Shown here: positions 17,883 through 27,616 of the stretch, one piece after another | How the letters are laid out: every line of letters starts with the position of its first letter | Numbering within the stretch: position 1 is the stretch's first letter | DNA from: Dicyema japonicum | Lineage: Eukaryota > Dicyemida > Rhombozoa > Dicyemidae | NCBI GenBank assembly: GCA_011109175.1 | Contig: RDEW01000031.1 | Location: 264,006-291,621 of the forward strand | DNA: 27,616 nt | Reading direction: 5' to 3' | Program-made: the position numbers and the translations under genes | The notes under the pieces: generated by a model | Databases searched by the model: none | What the model was told of the DNA's origin: nothing | Seen by the model: the letters and a program-made list of their open reading frames with translations, nothing else

Positions 17883-18176
17883 TTGCACAAACTAACTAAT
17901 CATGTGATCCTAGCACGCTCTAGCAGGGATCTCAATTTGGTTCCATTCTCCTCTCTCGACCGCACACAAACACATATCGGTCGAGTGATTGGATCTTCGC
18001 ATTCCCGACGGCGGGTTCCATGGTTCAGTCGTATCATGACTTCAAGAGGCATTGGTGGCTGGGAGTTTCCAGAAATCCAGCGTTCCGTGATTTTGGAGGC
18101 ATGTTTTCGACTAGCCTCGATCTTCAAAACATTTATCCAAGAGATGAATGGGCCCCAATCATTAATATCAGTTTAA
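17883..18176. other. Region open on both strands, with dispersed-repeat copy 2 at 17891-17935
   Basis: Both strands are open for 75-97 codons, with higher GC than the surroundings. The first 45 bp match the start of the repeat at 2081 and 21190 (ACTAACTAATC...GATCCT...CTCTAGC), giving LLERARIT on the minus strand in place of LLERVRIK. The rest is unique here. No protein family recognised. Confidence 0.35.
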
Positions 18177-18364
18177 ATTAGTAAATAGCTTAAGAGACGT
18201 TATATTCATCAAAATTGCTAAAACTCAGTCTCATTATCTCGTCCCTTATTATTTTTGAGGTCAATTAATTCTTTTCTCTACTCGGATTCTAAGTTAAAAT
18301 TTTAGATTTAATGGATCAATCATGAATGGATAATTTCTACTAACCTCATTAAGTTTGTAAAAAC

Positions 18365-19039
18365 CAAACTCAGTAGTTATTCAGATTTCGTCGATTCTTC
18401 GACGGATGGAGTGGAATTTTTTCAAGATTTCCGATGATACCCACAACATTCGATAATATCAATTTCAGTAATAGAACGATCGCCGACTCTCCGATCGTAT
18501 AGGAATCGTCTGTTTTCGCGACCAGTTCAGATTTTTTATAGGAGGTTTCCAATCCATCTAAAAAATTAAATAAAAATGCTAACTATTAGTTTGTAATGTA
18601 TGTTATTTGTATTTTTTGATTGTAGGAGTGTCGAAATAGTTCTCCATATTTTTTCAAAGTAGACAGTATGTCAAGATTAGACAAATGCTTGCTTCGTAAA
18701 TGTTTCAATGGTCTTGATAATTTCATTGGCTTATTTGACAAAGTAATATTGCATATTAGGCAGTACGGCCTTGTTTCATCGACGGGACTTGGAATAAACA
18801 AAAATAATAACAATCAGCTTTGATAATTACGGGCTGAAGTCAACATGGATAAATTTATTTCACACTTCTTAATTCACACTTCTTCTAAAAATGTAAGTTA
18901 TTAAATTTTTATTTAATTAAATATAATTTTTTAATTTTTTTTACTTTTCGTTAATACTTTCGTTCTATATAAAAATTTAAGAATCAATAATGAAAAATCC
19001 CAACGCAAATTTGGGCGACCGTCCAGGTTGAAACCATTG
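18365..19039 (-). mobile_element. hAT (ZBED-like) transposon remnant, minus orientation
   Basis: The minus-strand end at 19039 begins CAATGGTTTCAACCTGG, a hAT-like terminus. Further in, 18813-18586 encodes a BED finger: RPYCLICNITLSNKPMKLSR followed by PLKHLRSKHLSNLD, with C-x2-C and H-x4-H. Then 18552-18370 encodes SELVAKTDDSYTIGESAIVL and LEKIPLHPSKNRR, the conserved block after the finger (family AKTxxxYTIGE and KIPLSN). The catalytic domain and the far end are missing, so the copy is truncated around 18365. Confidence 0.75.
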
Positions 19040-19046
19040 CCTAGAC

Positions 19047-19600
19047 CAGTGGTTTTCAACGAGGGGCGAATCGTCCCTTGTGGGCGATGCTCCTCGAAGA
19101 GCTCATTGTAATGAAAAATAAAAGACGGATAAATAATCGAGTCTTATATTATTTATATATTTTTTATATTATATTTCATTTAAAATTATTAGCGTGATTT
19201 TTATACTTTGTGATGAGTCTTGTTTAAAAAAAAGTTAGAACCTATAAATATTTATTAATATTTTTTTTGAATTAAAAAATAATTATGAAAACAAAAACAC
19301 TTTACCTTCTTTTTTAATAAAAGTATTTTTCAAAATGTTTCTGGACTATATTATTTATACAAAGTTGCAGAGATAATTGCAAAAACTGGTTATTTTCGAT
19401 AGCAGAGAGTGTTATTCCCTCGTGTTTAGATTCATTTATTCACGAATTTATACAAAAAGATTCTTCAATCATACTGAAGACCATCCCATTAAGCAATGAT
19501 ACAATAAAAAGGGGAATTGATGAAATGTCTAATGACATTGAAAAATCTCTAATTTATGTAAAAACTTGTATCTATTTACCACTATAAATAACACCCAATA
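19047..19600 (+). mobile_element. hAT (Buster/ZBED-like) transposon remnant, plus orientation
   Basis: The left end CAGTGGTTTTCAACGAGGGG at 19047 is hAT-like. At 19377-19590, in shifting frames, the plus strand encodes AEIIAKTG, IAESVIPSCLDSFIHEFIQK and TIPLSNDTIKRGIDEMSNDI, the same conserved block as in the element at 10466 (IPLSNDTI...RIDEMS). No right end, no finger and no catalytic part were found. It abuts the minus-orientation remnant with 7 nt between termini. Confidence 0.7.
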
Positions 19601-20029
19601 AGATTAAGTAGCATAAAATGTCATGGCAACCAATAGTTTCCCCCAAAGGTAGTCCTAGTTTTCTCGATTTCCATAAGTAGAGATCAATTCCACTCCGTCA
19701 GATCCCTTCTACTAAGTTTTCATGTTGATCACGTGGCAATAATGAATTTGTACTTTAAATTTCCTCAACTTGTTAGCTCGTCAGTACTCCATATTCAACT
19801 TGTTAAACAAGTTGTTAGGGTCGAGTGTCTTGCTTGAGAGAATAACTGAACAATCTTTCAGACTGCAGTATTAAGTACCAATAAGACAAAGTTTTGCTTG
19901 TTTAACTGCAAGTGTTGTCTGCAAAGTCTCTATCAAGGTGAATGAGCACTCTGTGAGACTGATTTGCTGAGAGACCATCCAAATCGTTAAAAAAATCTAT
20001 AAAATAAACATGTTAAGACTTCCAGTGCT
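19601..20029. other. No recognised feature
   Basis: AT-rich sequence without homology or long open frames. It may contain further decayed transposon DNA. Confidence 0.35.
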
Positions 20030-20248
20030 TCAGAAATATGTGAGAGGGCGAACCCCTTGCTGTTCACGTTCATTGATGCTATGGAATGAGAGATATAGTA
20101 AACATGTTGAAGAAATTGAGTTCAGAAGCTTTTCGTCAAATAATGCTTTTATAGCATGAGAACTTGACCTCTTGAATTGAACCTTAGTAAAGATGTCCAT
20201 TACATTACTTAAATGACTAAAGAAATACAACCTGCCTTGTCGAACCAA
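20030..20248 (-). other. Possible hAT transposase C-terminal remnant
   Basis: The open minus-strand frame contains YFFSHLSNVMDIFTKVQFKR, faintly like the LAYLADIFxxLNxLNxSLQG segment of ZBED-type transposases. The rest has no recognisable motif. Weak evidence. Confidence 0.22.
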
Positions 20249-21189
20249 TCGGGGTTTCTCTTCGTCAGTTTATGAGATTGAGTGGCTTGTTCGAGTTTTA
20301 GTAATTTCACTAAAAGTCACTATAATCAAATAAAGTAGAAGTCATAAAAAAGTGGCATTGGAATTATAAATAAGCTATTTTCAATGAATTGAATAATTTT
20401 CGAACAAAAATAAGCAACAACGTATTATTAAATTTTCAATCAATTTTCTAACATGCTAAAATAGTGTACTTGTAATATTTAAAGGTTTTTCAATCAATTT
20501 AATAATATAGTAAAATTGTATATTTGTGAGCTTTAAGTTGTTTTCACCAATAAAACAACGAGAAAGCTAAAAGATTATCTTCAATAAATTTAATAACATT
20601 TCAACAAAATGAATAATGCAATATTTTCCGATCAAATGAATAATACTAGTGAAATATTACTTTTTAGTTTCATCACTTCAATATCAGTAATGGCTAAGTA
20701 TATATGTCCAATACCCAATTTGTGCTCAAAGACTCCTCAGAGCTAGCATTCTTCACGTGTATTCGTTTCATCCATTTTATAAATGTAGTCAACTCAATAA
20801 TAGTCCCAGCAAAAATTGAAGAAAGATGCCGCACGAATGACTTTCCTTGCAAACACATTTCTTCCATAAACATCCAAATTATGAGAATTGCAAATAATTA
20901 AGACACTTACTTTGATTTCAACGCCATCTATCGCTGTCAACTAGACATTAGTAGACCATAAAATACGTAGGTCGATTAGCTAGTAAAAATATTATTTCGG
21001 CACTTTTTTCAATTTCCTTAGCATAGTAATATAAACAGAATCTGCGGATAACTAAATTAAAATTGTCAGTTCAGTTCCGTTTGTATGAGATCTTTAATGT
21101 CCATCCATGGAAGCCAGATCCTCGTATTTGACTTTTGCAAACTAAGTAATGATCAAAATTAAATTATTCCAAAAACCAAATGTAACCAA
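20249..21189. other. AT-rich intergenic stretch
   Basis: No gene or clear repeat recognised. A loosely repeated phrase (cgaacaaaataa..., ttttcaatcaatttaataa...) recurs between 20380 and 20640 and suggests a decayed low-complexity repeat. Confidence 0.4.
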
Positions 21190-21350
21190 ACTAACTGCTT
21201 GATCCTGACTCGTTCTAGCGCTCCAGAACTTGTCTCCAAAGAAACGACATTGGAAGAATAACTGGATCGTCTTGATGCCAGCCAGGCATTGGACGTCTCC
21301 TCATGAGGTGGATCCAATGACGCCAGGGAAAGGAAAATAATTTACGACCA
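21190..21350 (-). repeat. Dispersed repeat, copy 3
   Basis: Related to 2081-2320: it starts CTAACTGCTTGATCCTGACT and includes a caggcattgg...tggatccaatgacgcca block. The minus strand gives ASLDPPHEETSNAWLASRR and ALERVRIKQLV. It is shorter than copy 1 by an internal deletion. Confidence 0.45.
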
Positions 21351-21479
21351 ACTAACCACATAGCACCACCACATGATACCACGGAGTCAATAAGTAATTA
21401 TTTAAAAAATTTAAATAAAATTTAATTAAAAATTCTCTTAAAAAATAATAAAATTACAAATAATTGAAATTTAGAAAAA

Positions 21480-21920
21480 ATAAAATATTTTACCTTAATC
21501 TAAATTGTACGGGACCAAGCTTAGAGTTGGTACATATTGTCTTTAGCGTTGTTGGAACTTTCTTTCTTGACAACAGAATGGATCCACATTTGGTCTCTCG
21601 AGGCAATAACGCAAGTCTTCATTCTAATACATTCCCATCAAATATACAAATCATCAAATATAGTCCTCTTGAATTCACCGACCGCGTGATTATGCTGAGA
21701 ATGTTTACAAGAATAGTATATTATTTTTGGAAAATTAACATCGTTCGGAGTACCAAGTAATCTGGTAATGTATTTAAGTTGTAAAGCAACTAAGATCAGC
21801 AAAGCAGAGATAAAGTTTTCCCGGTCCCGGTGTGGATTTCTAAAAGTCCGTTTGTATTCTTCCACAAAAAATAAGACATACATTTTTCAGAAACTCAGCA
21901 ACAAATAAAATCTTTACTTC
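21480..21920 (-). pseudogene. RTEL1/FANCJ-type DEAH helicase fragment
   Basis: The minus strand encodes the start of an iron-sulphur superfamily-2 DNA helicase. It reads NGLLEIHTGTGKTLSLLC (Walker A), then after a frame change NDVNFPKIIYYSCKHSQ and VGEFKRTIFDD. A 24-nt GT...AG intron (21624-21647) follows and joins in phase to LMKTCVIASRDQMWIHSVV with KKESSNN. The order and spacing match helicase motifs I and Ia plus the following SRxQxxIHP block of RTEL1. The iron-sulphur cysteines, the DEAH box and everything after are absent, and the sequence turns AT-rich below 21480. A broken fragment of a nuclear genome-maintenance gene; RTEL1 is favoured over FANCJ, XPD or DDX11 by the PKIIY-S-x-HSQ pattern, but not firmly. 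Confidence 0.7.
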
Positions 21921-22554
21921 TACACGGGCGTGAATGTTATCTGTGGGGCATATAGAGTGTAAGGGAAGTGAATTTCAATCCCATTAATCGTTGTTATATT
22001 CTATTTTAATTCAATCTACGATTAAAAATTAGGACTCCATATCAATTTAAAAATTTCCTTGTTGACTTTTAAAAAATAATATTTAATTTTTAATTTAAAA
22101 TATTTATTTTAGTTTTCTTTTAATTTTTATAAAAATGTATACCAAAAAGGATCATTATCTCTTTTCTACTAAGCTGGATCATTTTTTGATGAGTCTCCAA
22201 AACTGTGATTCTGGATGGACTTTTGGTTGAAGGACTTTTCGCAACTACGACTATGGGACAATAGACATAATTATTTGATTATTTTTAACTTTTATCTATT
22301 GGATATATCGAATAAATTAATTCTTTAGTTGAGATTATGTAGTAATTTGGATTTTATAGTCTAATTCTGATAATAAGAGAGACAACTAGTCTAGAAATAA
22401 CATGTAATAAATATTATTTTTTTGTGGCTATAGAACTTAGGGAGCCGTAGGATTCCTCATTGTGCCCTTTCTGAAAGAAACGAAGAGTTGAGAAAAATTA
22501 CCCTGCGAATCATTCTGACTAAGACAACGAATCGAGATTATTTTAGTTAAAAAT
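21921..22554. other. AT-rich intergenic stretch
   Basis: No homology or long open frame was recognised. Confidence 0.4.
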
Positions 22555-22804
22555 AAAATATTAAACACCTGTAGATTACTATCATTTTTATTTCACGTTT
22601 GAAATTATCACAGTTTACATTAAAACCTATTTAAAAAAAGGCCGCTTGTCGACATGTTGTGTTATACGGCTAGTTAGTTAAAATATTAAACACCTGTAGA
22701 TTACTATCATTTTTATTTCACGTTTGAAATTATCACAGTTTACATTAAAACCTATTTAAAAAAAGGCCGCTTGTCGACATGTTGTGTTATACGGCTAGTT
22801 AGTT
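22555..22804. repeat. Exact 125-bp tandem duplication
   Basis: Units 22555-22679 and 22680-22804 are identical as read, with no N at the junction. The unit contains GGCCGCTTGTCGAC and TGTTGTGTTATACGGCTAG. No coding content. A recent tandem event or the start of a minisatellite. Confidence 0.85.
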
Positions 22805-23439
22805 AAAATTTATTTTCCGTCCCTCTGATGCTGTTATTGAATCCACCTTATTAAGAAAATTCCAATTCCTCATCGGCATCAAAAGAATCCAACTTTTCTT
22901 TCACCGGCAACAATATCATTAGTTAATATGTGAATTAAATGTCTTTCATAAAAATTTATTAACGTTTGGTCGTATGCTGTTATTTGACTAGGTGGTCATA
23001 TTGATGTGGCATTGCATTCTCAGATAAACACGTTGTCTTGAAAAGAAAACAAATAAGAAAAATAAAGGCAAATAAGAAAATATATAAACGTTGCCGGATC
23101 GGTTCACATTCTTCTTAATGATAGTTAGACAATTAGAAATATAAGAAAGGAAATTGCTTCGTTTCCTATCTAAACTTGGACGTCTAGCTACAATAAAAAG
23201 CCCCTAAACACCTGAGAATCGGGGGCATCTCAAGTCTGAATTACGATAGCCAAAAGCAATTCAACTTCGATTATATCGGCGAGGATCATTTTAGAGTGAA
23301 TTTTGTGTTTTTTGAACAGAAATATATTTAATTTAAAAAATTACAGCAAATCTATATTTATTCCAATATTATTACTTCTAATCATCTCAATTTCTTCGCC
23401 ATCGATAAATTTTAGTCAAGACAAGCATCGGAAACATAA
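22805..23439. other. No recognised gene; lead-in to LINE
   Basis: AT-rich. A 107-codon frame at 23303-23626 overlaps the LINE endonuclease in another frame and is judged a shadow. Confidence 0.4.
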
Positions 23440-25070
23440 ACATATTGAATGTGTATGTGTAACCGCCCAACTCTTGCCCCACAGAATTCAGGTTCTTCTT
23501 GTCAGACATCGACAAATCAAAAAATATGTTACTTCGTGGAAACCTAAATGCAAAGCATCCGACATGGTTCAAACCAACTATGCGATGTCAGAGGAAACCA
23601 ATTGTTATCGAATCTGGATGACCTGATAATATTAAACAACCCTACATTCAATACAAGAACTCCATACAGAGCAAATGACAGTACATTGTCTTCCGATCTC
23701 ACTTTCCTCACCAACCATCGCAACATTAACAAAATGGACAGTGCTATACGAGACCAGCAGTGACCACAATCCCGTTATGATTACGTTTGAAGGAAGAGTG
23801 TCAATTGTAAAGAAACCTGTTTATTTACCGACTACAAAAATGTCGAGTGGAAAAATTTCTCAAATTTTATCGACTATTATCTACTTAACTTTCATTTATC
23901 CAATTTCAACTCCATCGATAAAGCACTACACTATTTTAATAGAGTGGTACGCGAGGGAATGAAAATTTGAATTAAAAGAAGGCCACTTACCTCAAGAAAG
24001 AATTCTTACCCCAGATCCGATCCACTCATGAAGGAAAGAAATTACCTCAACTCTATGTTTATAAAAAAAGAATACCCAGCTCTTGGATCTGGACTATTAA
24101 TACCAATGCAAAAACCTAACAAGCATGCTGGGTCTGTTGAAAACCTACGTCCAATAATTTTGCTTAACACCTTAAGTAAACTTCTGGCATTAGTTATGAT
24201 GAACCGAATCAGATAACAAGTGGACAACTATCTATCCCTTAATCACAATGAATTCTGGACAGGGAGATCCACTGCAGATGTAGTATGGAGCCACAAGTGG
24301 CGCTGCGCTATCAACCAGAGATTTGAACGTGCAACAACAGTCCTGGGAATAGACCTTCTAGGGCCTTTGACACGGCCTCGTGTTCTATTTCGTGTTAGAT
24401 AGCAACACTCTGATTATATTGACAGAATCTGGGTCCAAGAACTGTTTAGTATCTTGAGAAATAGACCACGAGGCCGTGTCAAAAGCCCTAGAAGGTCTAT
24501 TCCCAGGACTGTTGACACGAAGACGTGAATTTACGTGCAATGTTGGTACTCCCCAGGGAGATTCCCTCTCCCCCTGCTATTTGTCATATATCTGGAGGCG
24601 GCATTACGAGACCTTCGGAAGTTCTATGATGGCAACATCGTCGAAATTGCTTATGCGGACGACGTCGACTTCGTGTCAGAATACAAATCGGCTCTGCTTC
24701 GACTCCTCGAGCTGGCCCCTGCTGAGCTGAACCGATGGTTCCTTGAAATGAACATCGCAAAAACTGACATTGTGGAAATCAGAATGGAAAGCAGACCAAG
24801 TGAAACCTGGCGAAAAACAAACAAATTTGGCTCTTTACTTGGAGACAGTCAAGATTTTGCCAAAAGAAATGCCCTCGCTTGGGTAACGATGAACAAGTTG
24901 AAGAAAGAGTGGATTGGCAAACGACAATCCTGAACATCACTTCGTTTGAGACTGTATGAGGCATTTGTCAAGACGAGCTGGACGAGTTGAGGAAACTCTC
25001 CTACGATCGAGGAGGTTGGAAGAAGTTGGTTCGGAGGATTGTTTTGAATGCTGCACGAGTGAAATTATAA
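23440..25070 (+). mobile_element. EEP-endonuclease/RT LINE, copy A, degenerate with internal foldback
   Basis: In shifting plus frames this encodes an apurinic-type endonuclease (PPNSCPTEFRFFLSDIDKSK; LLRGNLNAKHPTW, family GDxNAKHxxW; then SSDHNPVMITFEGRVSIVKK, with the catalytic SDH) and a reverse transcriptase. RT blocks are PMQKPNKHAGSVENLRPIIL, NTLSKLLALVMMNRIR, GRSTADVVWSHKW, VGTPQGDSLSP, IYLEAALRDLRKFYDG, IAYADDVDFVSE (YADD near 24652) and FGSLLGDSQDFAKRNALAW. After a deletion the C-terminus reads LDELRKLSYDRGGWKKLVRR then IVLNAARVKL and TAA (25068-25070). Stops, frameshifts and an inverted copy of the GIDLSRAFDT-coding DNA (24458-24514) inactivate it. The exact clade is not assigned. 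Confidence 0.8.
24335..24514. repeat. 57-bp inverted repeat inside LINE RT
   Basis: Arms 24335-24391 and 24458-24514 match at 55 of 57 positions as reverse complements, separated by 66 nt. The first arm is the native RT sequence encoding the motif-A region. The second arm stands where the RT should run into the VGTPQGDSLSP block, so it is an inverted duplication that replaced coding sequence. Confidence 0.85.
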
Positions 25071-25678
25071 CTATTATGATTTTACGAATGTTGTTTATAA
25101 TAATATAAACGTGATTTTTAGTTCAGCGATAATGGATGAAAATTGGCAAATAACCAAAAATAAAAACCGCGATACTCTCCAAATTGAGTGCCGCATGGAA
25201 CAACATTGTCACTAACGCTTTAAATTTTTTATCGTACTTAAACTACAAAAATTGAAATTGCTAAACTTTGTTCAAAAACGGAGCATTCAATACTAAAACT
25301 CTCGAGAATGTTTGACACAAGTATCGGAACAATCTCTAGAATCAAGAGAAACATTGTTCCATTCACAAAAAATGGACTGATTTATTCAAATGCAGAGACT
25401 TCAGAGTCAGTCACTAGATAAGCATAAAGTTTTGGATTTAAAGTGTTGGATGTATTTCAACACTACGAAAACAAAACGTTCCCATTTCCGGACCATTAAT
25501 CCAAAAAATCGGTATTATTGTAATTCCTAAAATCATTTTATTAGGACTGTAAGTCGAATCTAGAATCTTACTTCAAATTTATAAGGCTTCATACGGATGG
25601 CTAGAAAAAATAAATTAAATTTTTAATTCAATTTAATATCAAAATTGACGAATATGGAAAAAAAAGATTTTCAATTGC
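25071..25678. other. LINE 3' flank and AT-rich sequence
   Basis: No gene recognised. The first 100 bp may be the 3' untranslated tail of LINE copy A. Confidence 0.35.
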
Positions 25679-25970
25679 GACGAAACGTGTCTTTTTTTCG
25701 ACGTAGTCCAAAAAAATCTTTTATTCAAAACAATGAAGAATTATTTGGTTTCAAGCAGAGCAAAGAATAAATAACTGTCTTGCTCTGCTGCAGCTATACA
25801 GGATAAAAATTAGACCTTTTGATTGACGAAACGTGTCTTTTTTCCGACGTAGTCCAAAAAAATCTTTTATTCAAAACAATGAAAAATCATTTGGTTTCAA
25901 GCAGAGCAAAGAAAAAGTAACTGTCTAGCTCTGCTGCAGCTATACAGGAGAATAATTAGACCCTTTACTT
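25679..25970. repeat. 146-bp tandem duplication with internal hairpin
   Basis: Units 25679-25824 and 25825-25970 are about 90 percent or more alike. Each begins GACGAAACGTGTC and contains GCAGAGC...GCTCTGC inverted arms. In unit 1 the arms are GCAGAGCAA / TTGCTCTGC (9 bp) around a loop of about 16 nt, and in unit 2 7 bp survive. No coding content was found. It could be a structured repeat or a small element; transcription is unknown. Confidence 0.75.
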
Positions 25971-26121
25971 ATTGGAAAGTTTCATAATTTAAGGTGCTTT
26001 AGAATTTCTTCCCGTCAAACCATAATAATGTCTATTCTTCATCCAAAAATGCATGGATGACAAACTATGTATATAGATGTGGGCTTCATAGGATTAATGA
26101 ACATTTTCTATCACAAAATCT

Positions 26122-26196
26122 GAAAATTATTCTGCTATTGGACAATGTTGGGCCTTACAATAATCTTAAGAAAATTATTCTGCTATTGGATAATGC
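26122..26196. repeat. Short direct repeat, 48-nt spacing
   Basis: GAAAATTATTCTGCTATTGG occurs at 26122 and 26170, followed by acaatg and ataatg respectively. Confidence 0.7.
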
Positions 26197-26760
26197 TCAC
26201 TGTATACTTTGAATCTGCTCTACGAGATCTCGGGAAGTACTACATCGACGAAATTATGGATATTGTTTACAGCGGTGATATTTATTGTATCAAGTAACAA
26301 GGATGCACTAAGACGACCGATGGAGGTAGCACCAGACCGCCGGCTATATGGTCTTTATTAATGACAATTCGAAAACGGATATCGTCGATATCAAAAGGAC
26401 GGAACCACGCAGTACTGAAAACTAGAGAAAGGCCAAAAACTTGGCTCGTTTTTAACGACTCAGAAGACATTGCCAGAAGGATATTATAATCTACGGTGAC
26501 CATACAAAAGCTTTTGAAATGTTGGATCACTCCGACTAAGATTGTATGAGGCTATCGTGAAATTGATCCTTAAGTATTTCTTTGGAAAATGGCGTATCTC
26601 GAAAACAGATGACGAAGGCTCGACTCCCTTCATAGGAATCAACTACATTCTCTCTTGGGATTAAGTGGCCTACACTTTAGTTACGATTTGGCAGATGCAT
26701 GCTGAACTACACTTTACAAATTGGCAGATCCAAGTTCGTGTAAGACGGACCTTCAATGGG
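26180..26760 (+). mobile_element. EEP/RT LINE, copy B, C-terminal part
   Basis: A more decayed relative of copy A. The plus frames read YFESALRDLGKYYIDEIMDI then VYSGD (degraded YADD), TWLVFNDSEDIARRIL (family LGSLLGDSEDIARRK), LRLRLYEAIVK and RRLDSLHRNQLHSLLG (family LDxFHRxQLRxLLGIKWP). The last block is missing from copy A, so the two copies are differently deleted. Several stops; the catalytic aspartate pair is lost. Confidence 0.65.
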
Positions 26761-27616
26761 GTGCTGGAGCTCGTGGCGTAAATGTTGTGCGCATTTCATT
26801 CTCAAGTTGAACTTGGTGTGATTCAAGCTGTCGCTGTATCTGTAAGTTTGTGGAGAAGGATCCAGTTTTGTTTGTGTTGTTTTGGAGTATTTGATAAGGG
26901 TTAACCCAATCGGTGGTCTAGAAAGGGGGCATGGTTAATTTTTATTAATTTTGTGCTTCGTTTTACTGTGTTCTTTATGGGTAAGGAAGATAAACGTTCT
27001 CGTCTTCAAGGAGTGCTTTGATCAGTTTTGGAGTCTTTCAAAGAGAGTTGAATTAACTCACCTGGTCTTAATATTTTATTATATGGCACCATTTTGGTTT
27101 ATATTGCAGTATTCGTAGTAAAATGACGATGCTCCTTATATAGTCAATTCTCCCACCATCGTTCACAACTGTTTGAACATATTCCTCTTCATTGAGAGTA
27201 ATCGTGTGTGAGTAAAGCTAGTAGTTTATGTCCTTACATGATTAATTAGGATACGCCGTTCTGCATAAATCTGAGGAAAACCGTCCGTTCTTTATCACCT
27301 ATCAAAGTCGATTACTTCTTTAATCGTTTTTTAAGTAAAATTATTCTTTTAGAGACAATAGTACAGCTGTGTAATTCAGTTGTCCAACCAGGATAATAAT
27401 TAAATCATAATAAATTTGAATTAATTAACACCAATTTTATATCCCAGAAAAATGAACCATTAAGTTAGTTAAATGTTAATTGAACTCCTCAAATTCCAAG
27501 TACATTATACTTGTTTTTAATGGCACTGCAGATTATTAGACTGAAATATTCACTTGTCGGCCTGCTGTTTCCTCTAAATATATTATTTTCTAACATATAC
27601 ATTTTATTATCTTTGA
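26761..27616. other. No recognised feature
   Basis: AT-rich sequence. A weak extension of LINE copy B may reach about 26830. Beyond that neither strand shows homology, long frames or repeats. Confidence 0.4.

Noticed and set aside
18990-19100. A single palindromic foldback element instead of two hATs
   Set aside because: The two termini differ beyond the first 15 or so bases, and each is followed by its own transposase block in the matching orientation.
1-27616. Prokaryotic operon, CRISPR array or phage content
   Set aside because: No spaced repeats, no ribosome-binding-site spacing or gene packing; all recognised genes are animal-type with introns or eukaryotic transposons.

Overview
The window looks like AT-rich metazoan nuclear DNA dominated by decayed mobile elements and broken copies of ordinary cellular genes. 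The best clue to the organism is intron size. Where homology fixes the reading frame on both sides, the interruptions are only about 22-27 nt with GT...AG (once GC...AG) ends. Introns this short are known from dicyemid mesozoans, and the dynein and PHD/LINE/hAT content fits a small ciliated animal. The taxon is an inference; intron size is read from the sequence.

Layout. 394-1912 (+): an SLC17-type MFS anion transporter in about eight exons. About 3190-4915 (-): a heavily decayed axonemal dynein heavy chain, recognisable from AAA2 to the start of the stalk, with a large in-frame deletion. 4958-5095 (-): the 3' stub of an R2-like retrotransposon, followed by an unrecognised two-exon candidate (about 5119-5500, -). 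6681-7518: an 838-bp hAT element with both ends and a perfect 8-bp target duplication, inserted in a second R2-like fragment (7527-7985, -). 8606-9986 (+): ornithine aminotransferase with a plausible mitochondrial presequence, at least five tiny introns and several lesions. 10466-12602 (+): a Buster/ZBED-like hAT element interrupted by a 675-nt assembly gap. 13604-16530 (-): the main R2-like retrotransposon, with a PHD finger, a reverse transcriptase with YLDD, and an endonuclease-like C-terminus broken by stops. 18365-19039 (-) and 19047-19600 (+): two hAT remnants placed head to head. 21480-21920 (-): a fragment of an RTEL1/FANCJ-type helicase. 23440-25070 (+) and 26180-26760 (+): two copies of an EEP-endonuclease/RT LINE, the first with an internal foldback. 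Tandem duplications occur at 8241, 12249, 22555 and 25679.

The genes do not form a pathway or operon: a transporter, a ciliary motor, a mitochondrial enzyme and a helicase lie together only as broken, intron-containing copies among transposons. They keep their introns, so they are not retro-copies. Some frame breaks lie in homopolymers and could be sequencing errors, but the dynein, OAT and RTEL1-like copies also carry deletions or substitutions that make real decay more likely. Four isolated N bases sit between near-identical duplicated ends and look like contig joins, so nearby 'repeats' should be read with caution. I see no convincing new multi-gene system. The most interesting points are the extreme introns, the hAT arrangement with the shared CCTAGAC flank, and the PHD-bearing R2-like element.
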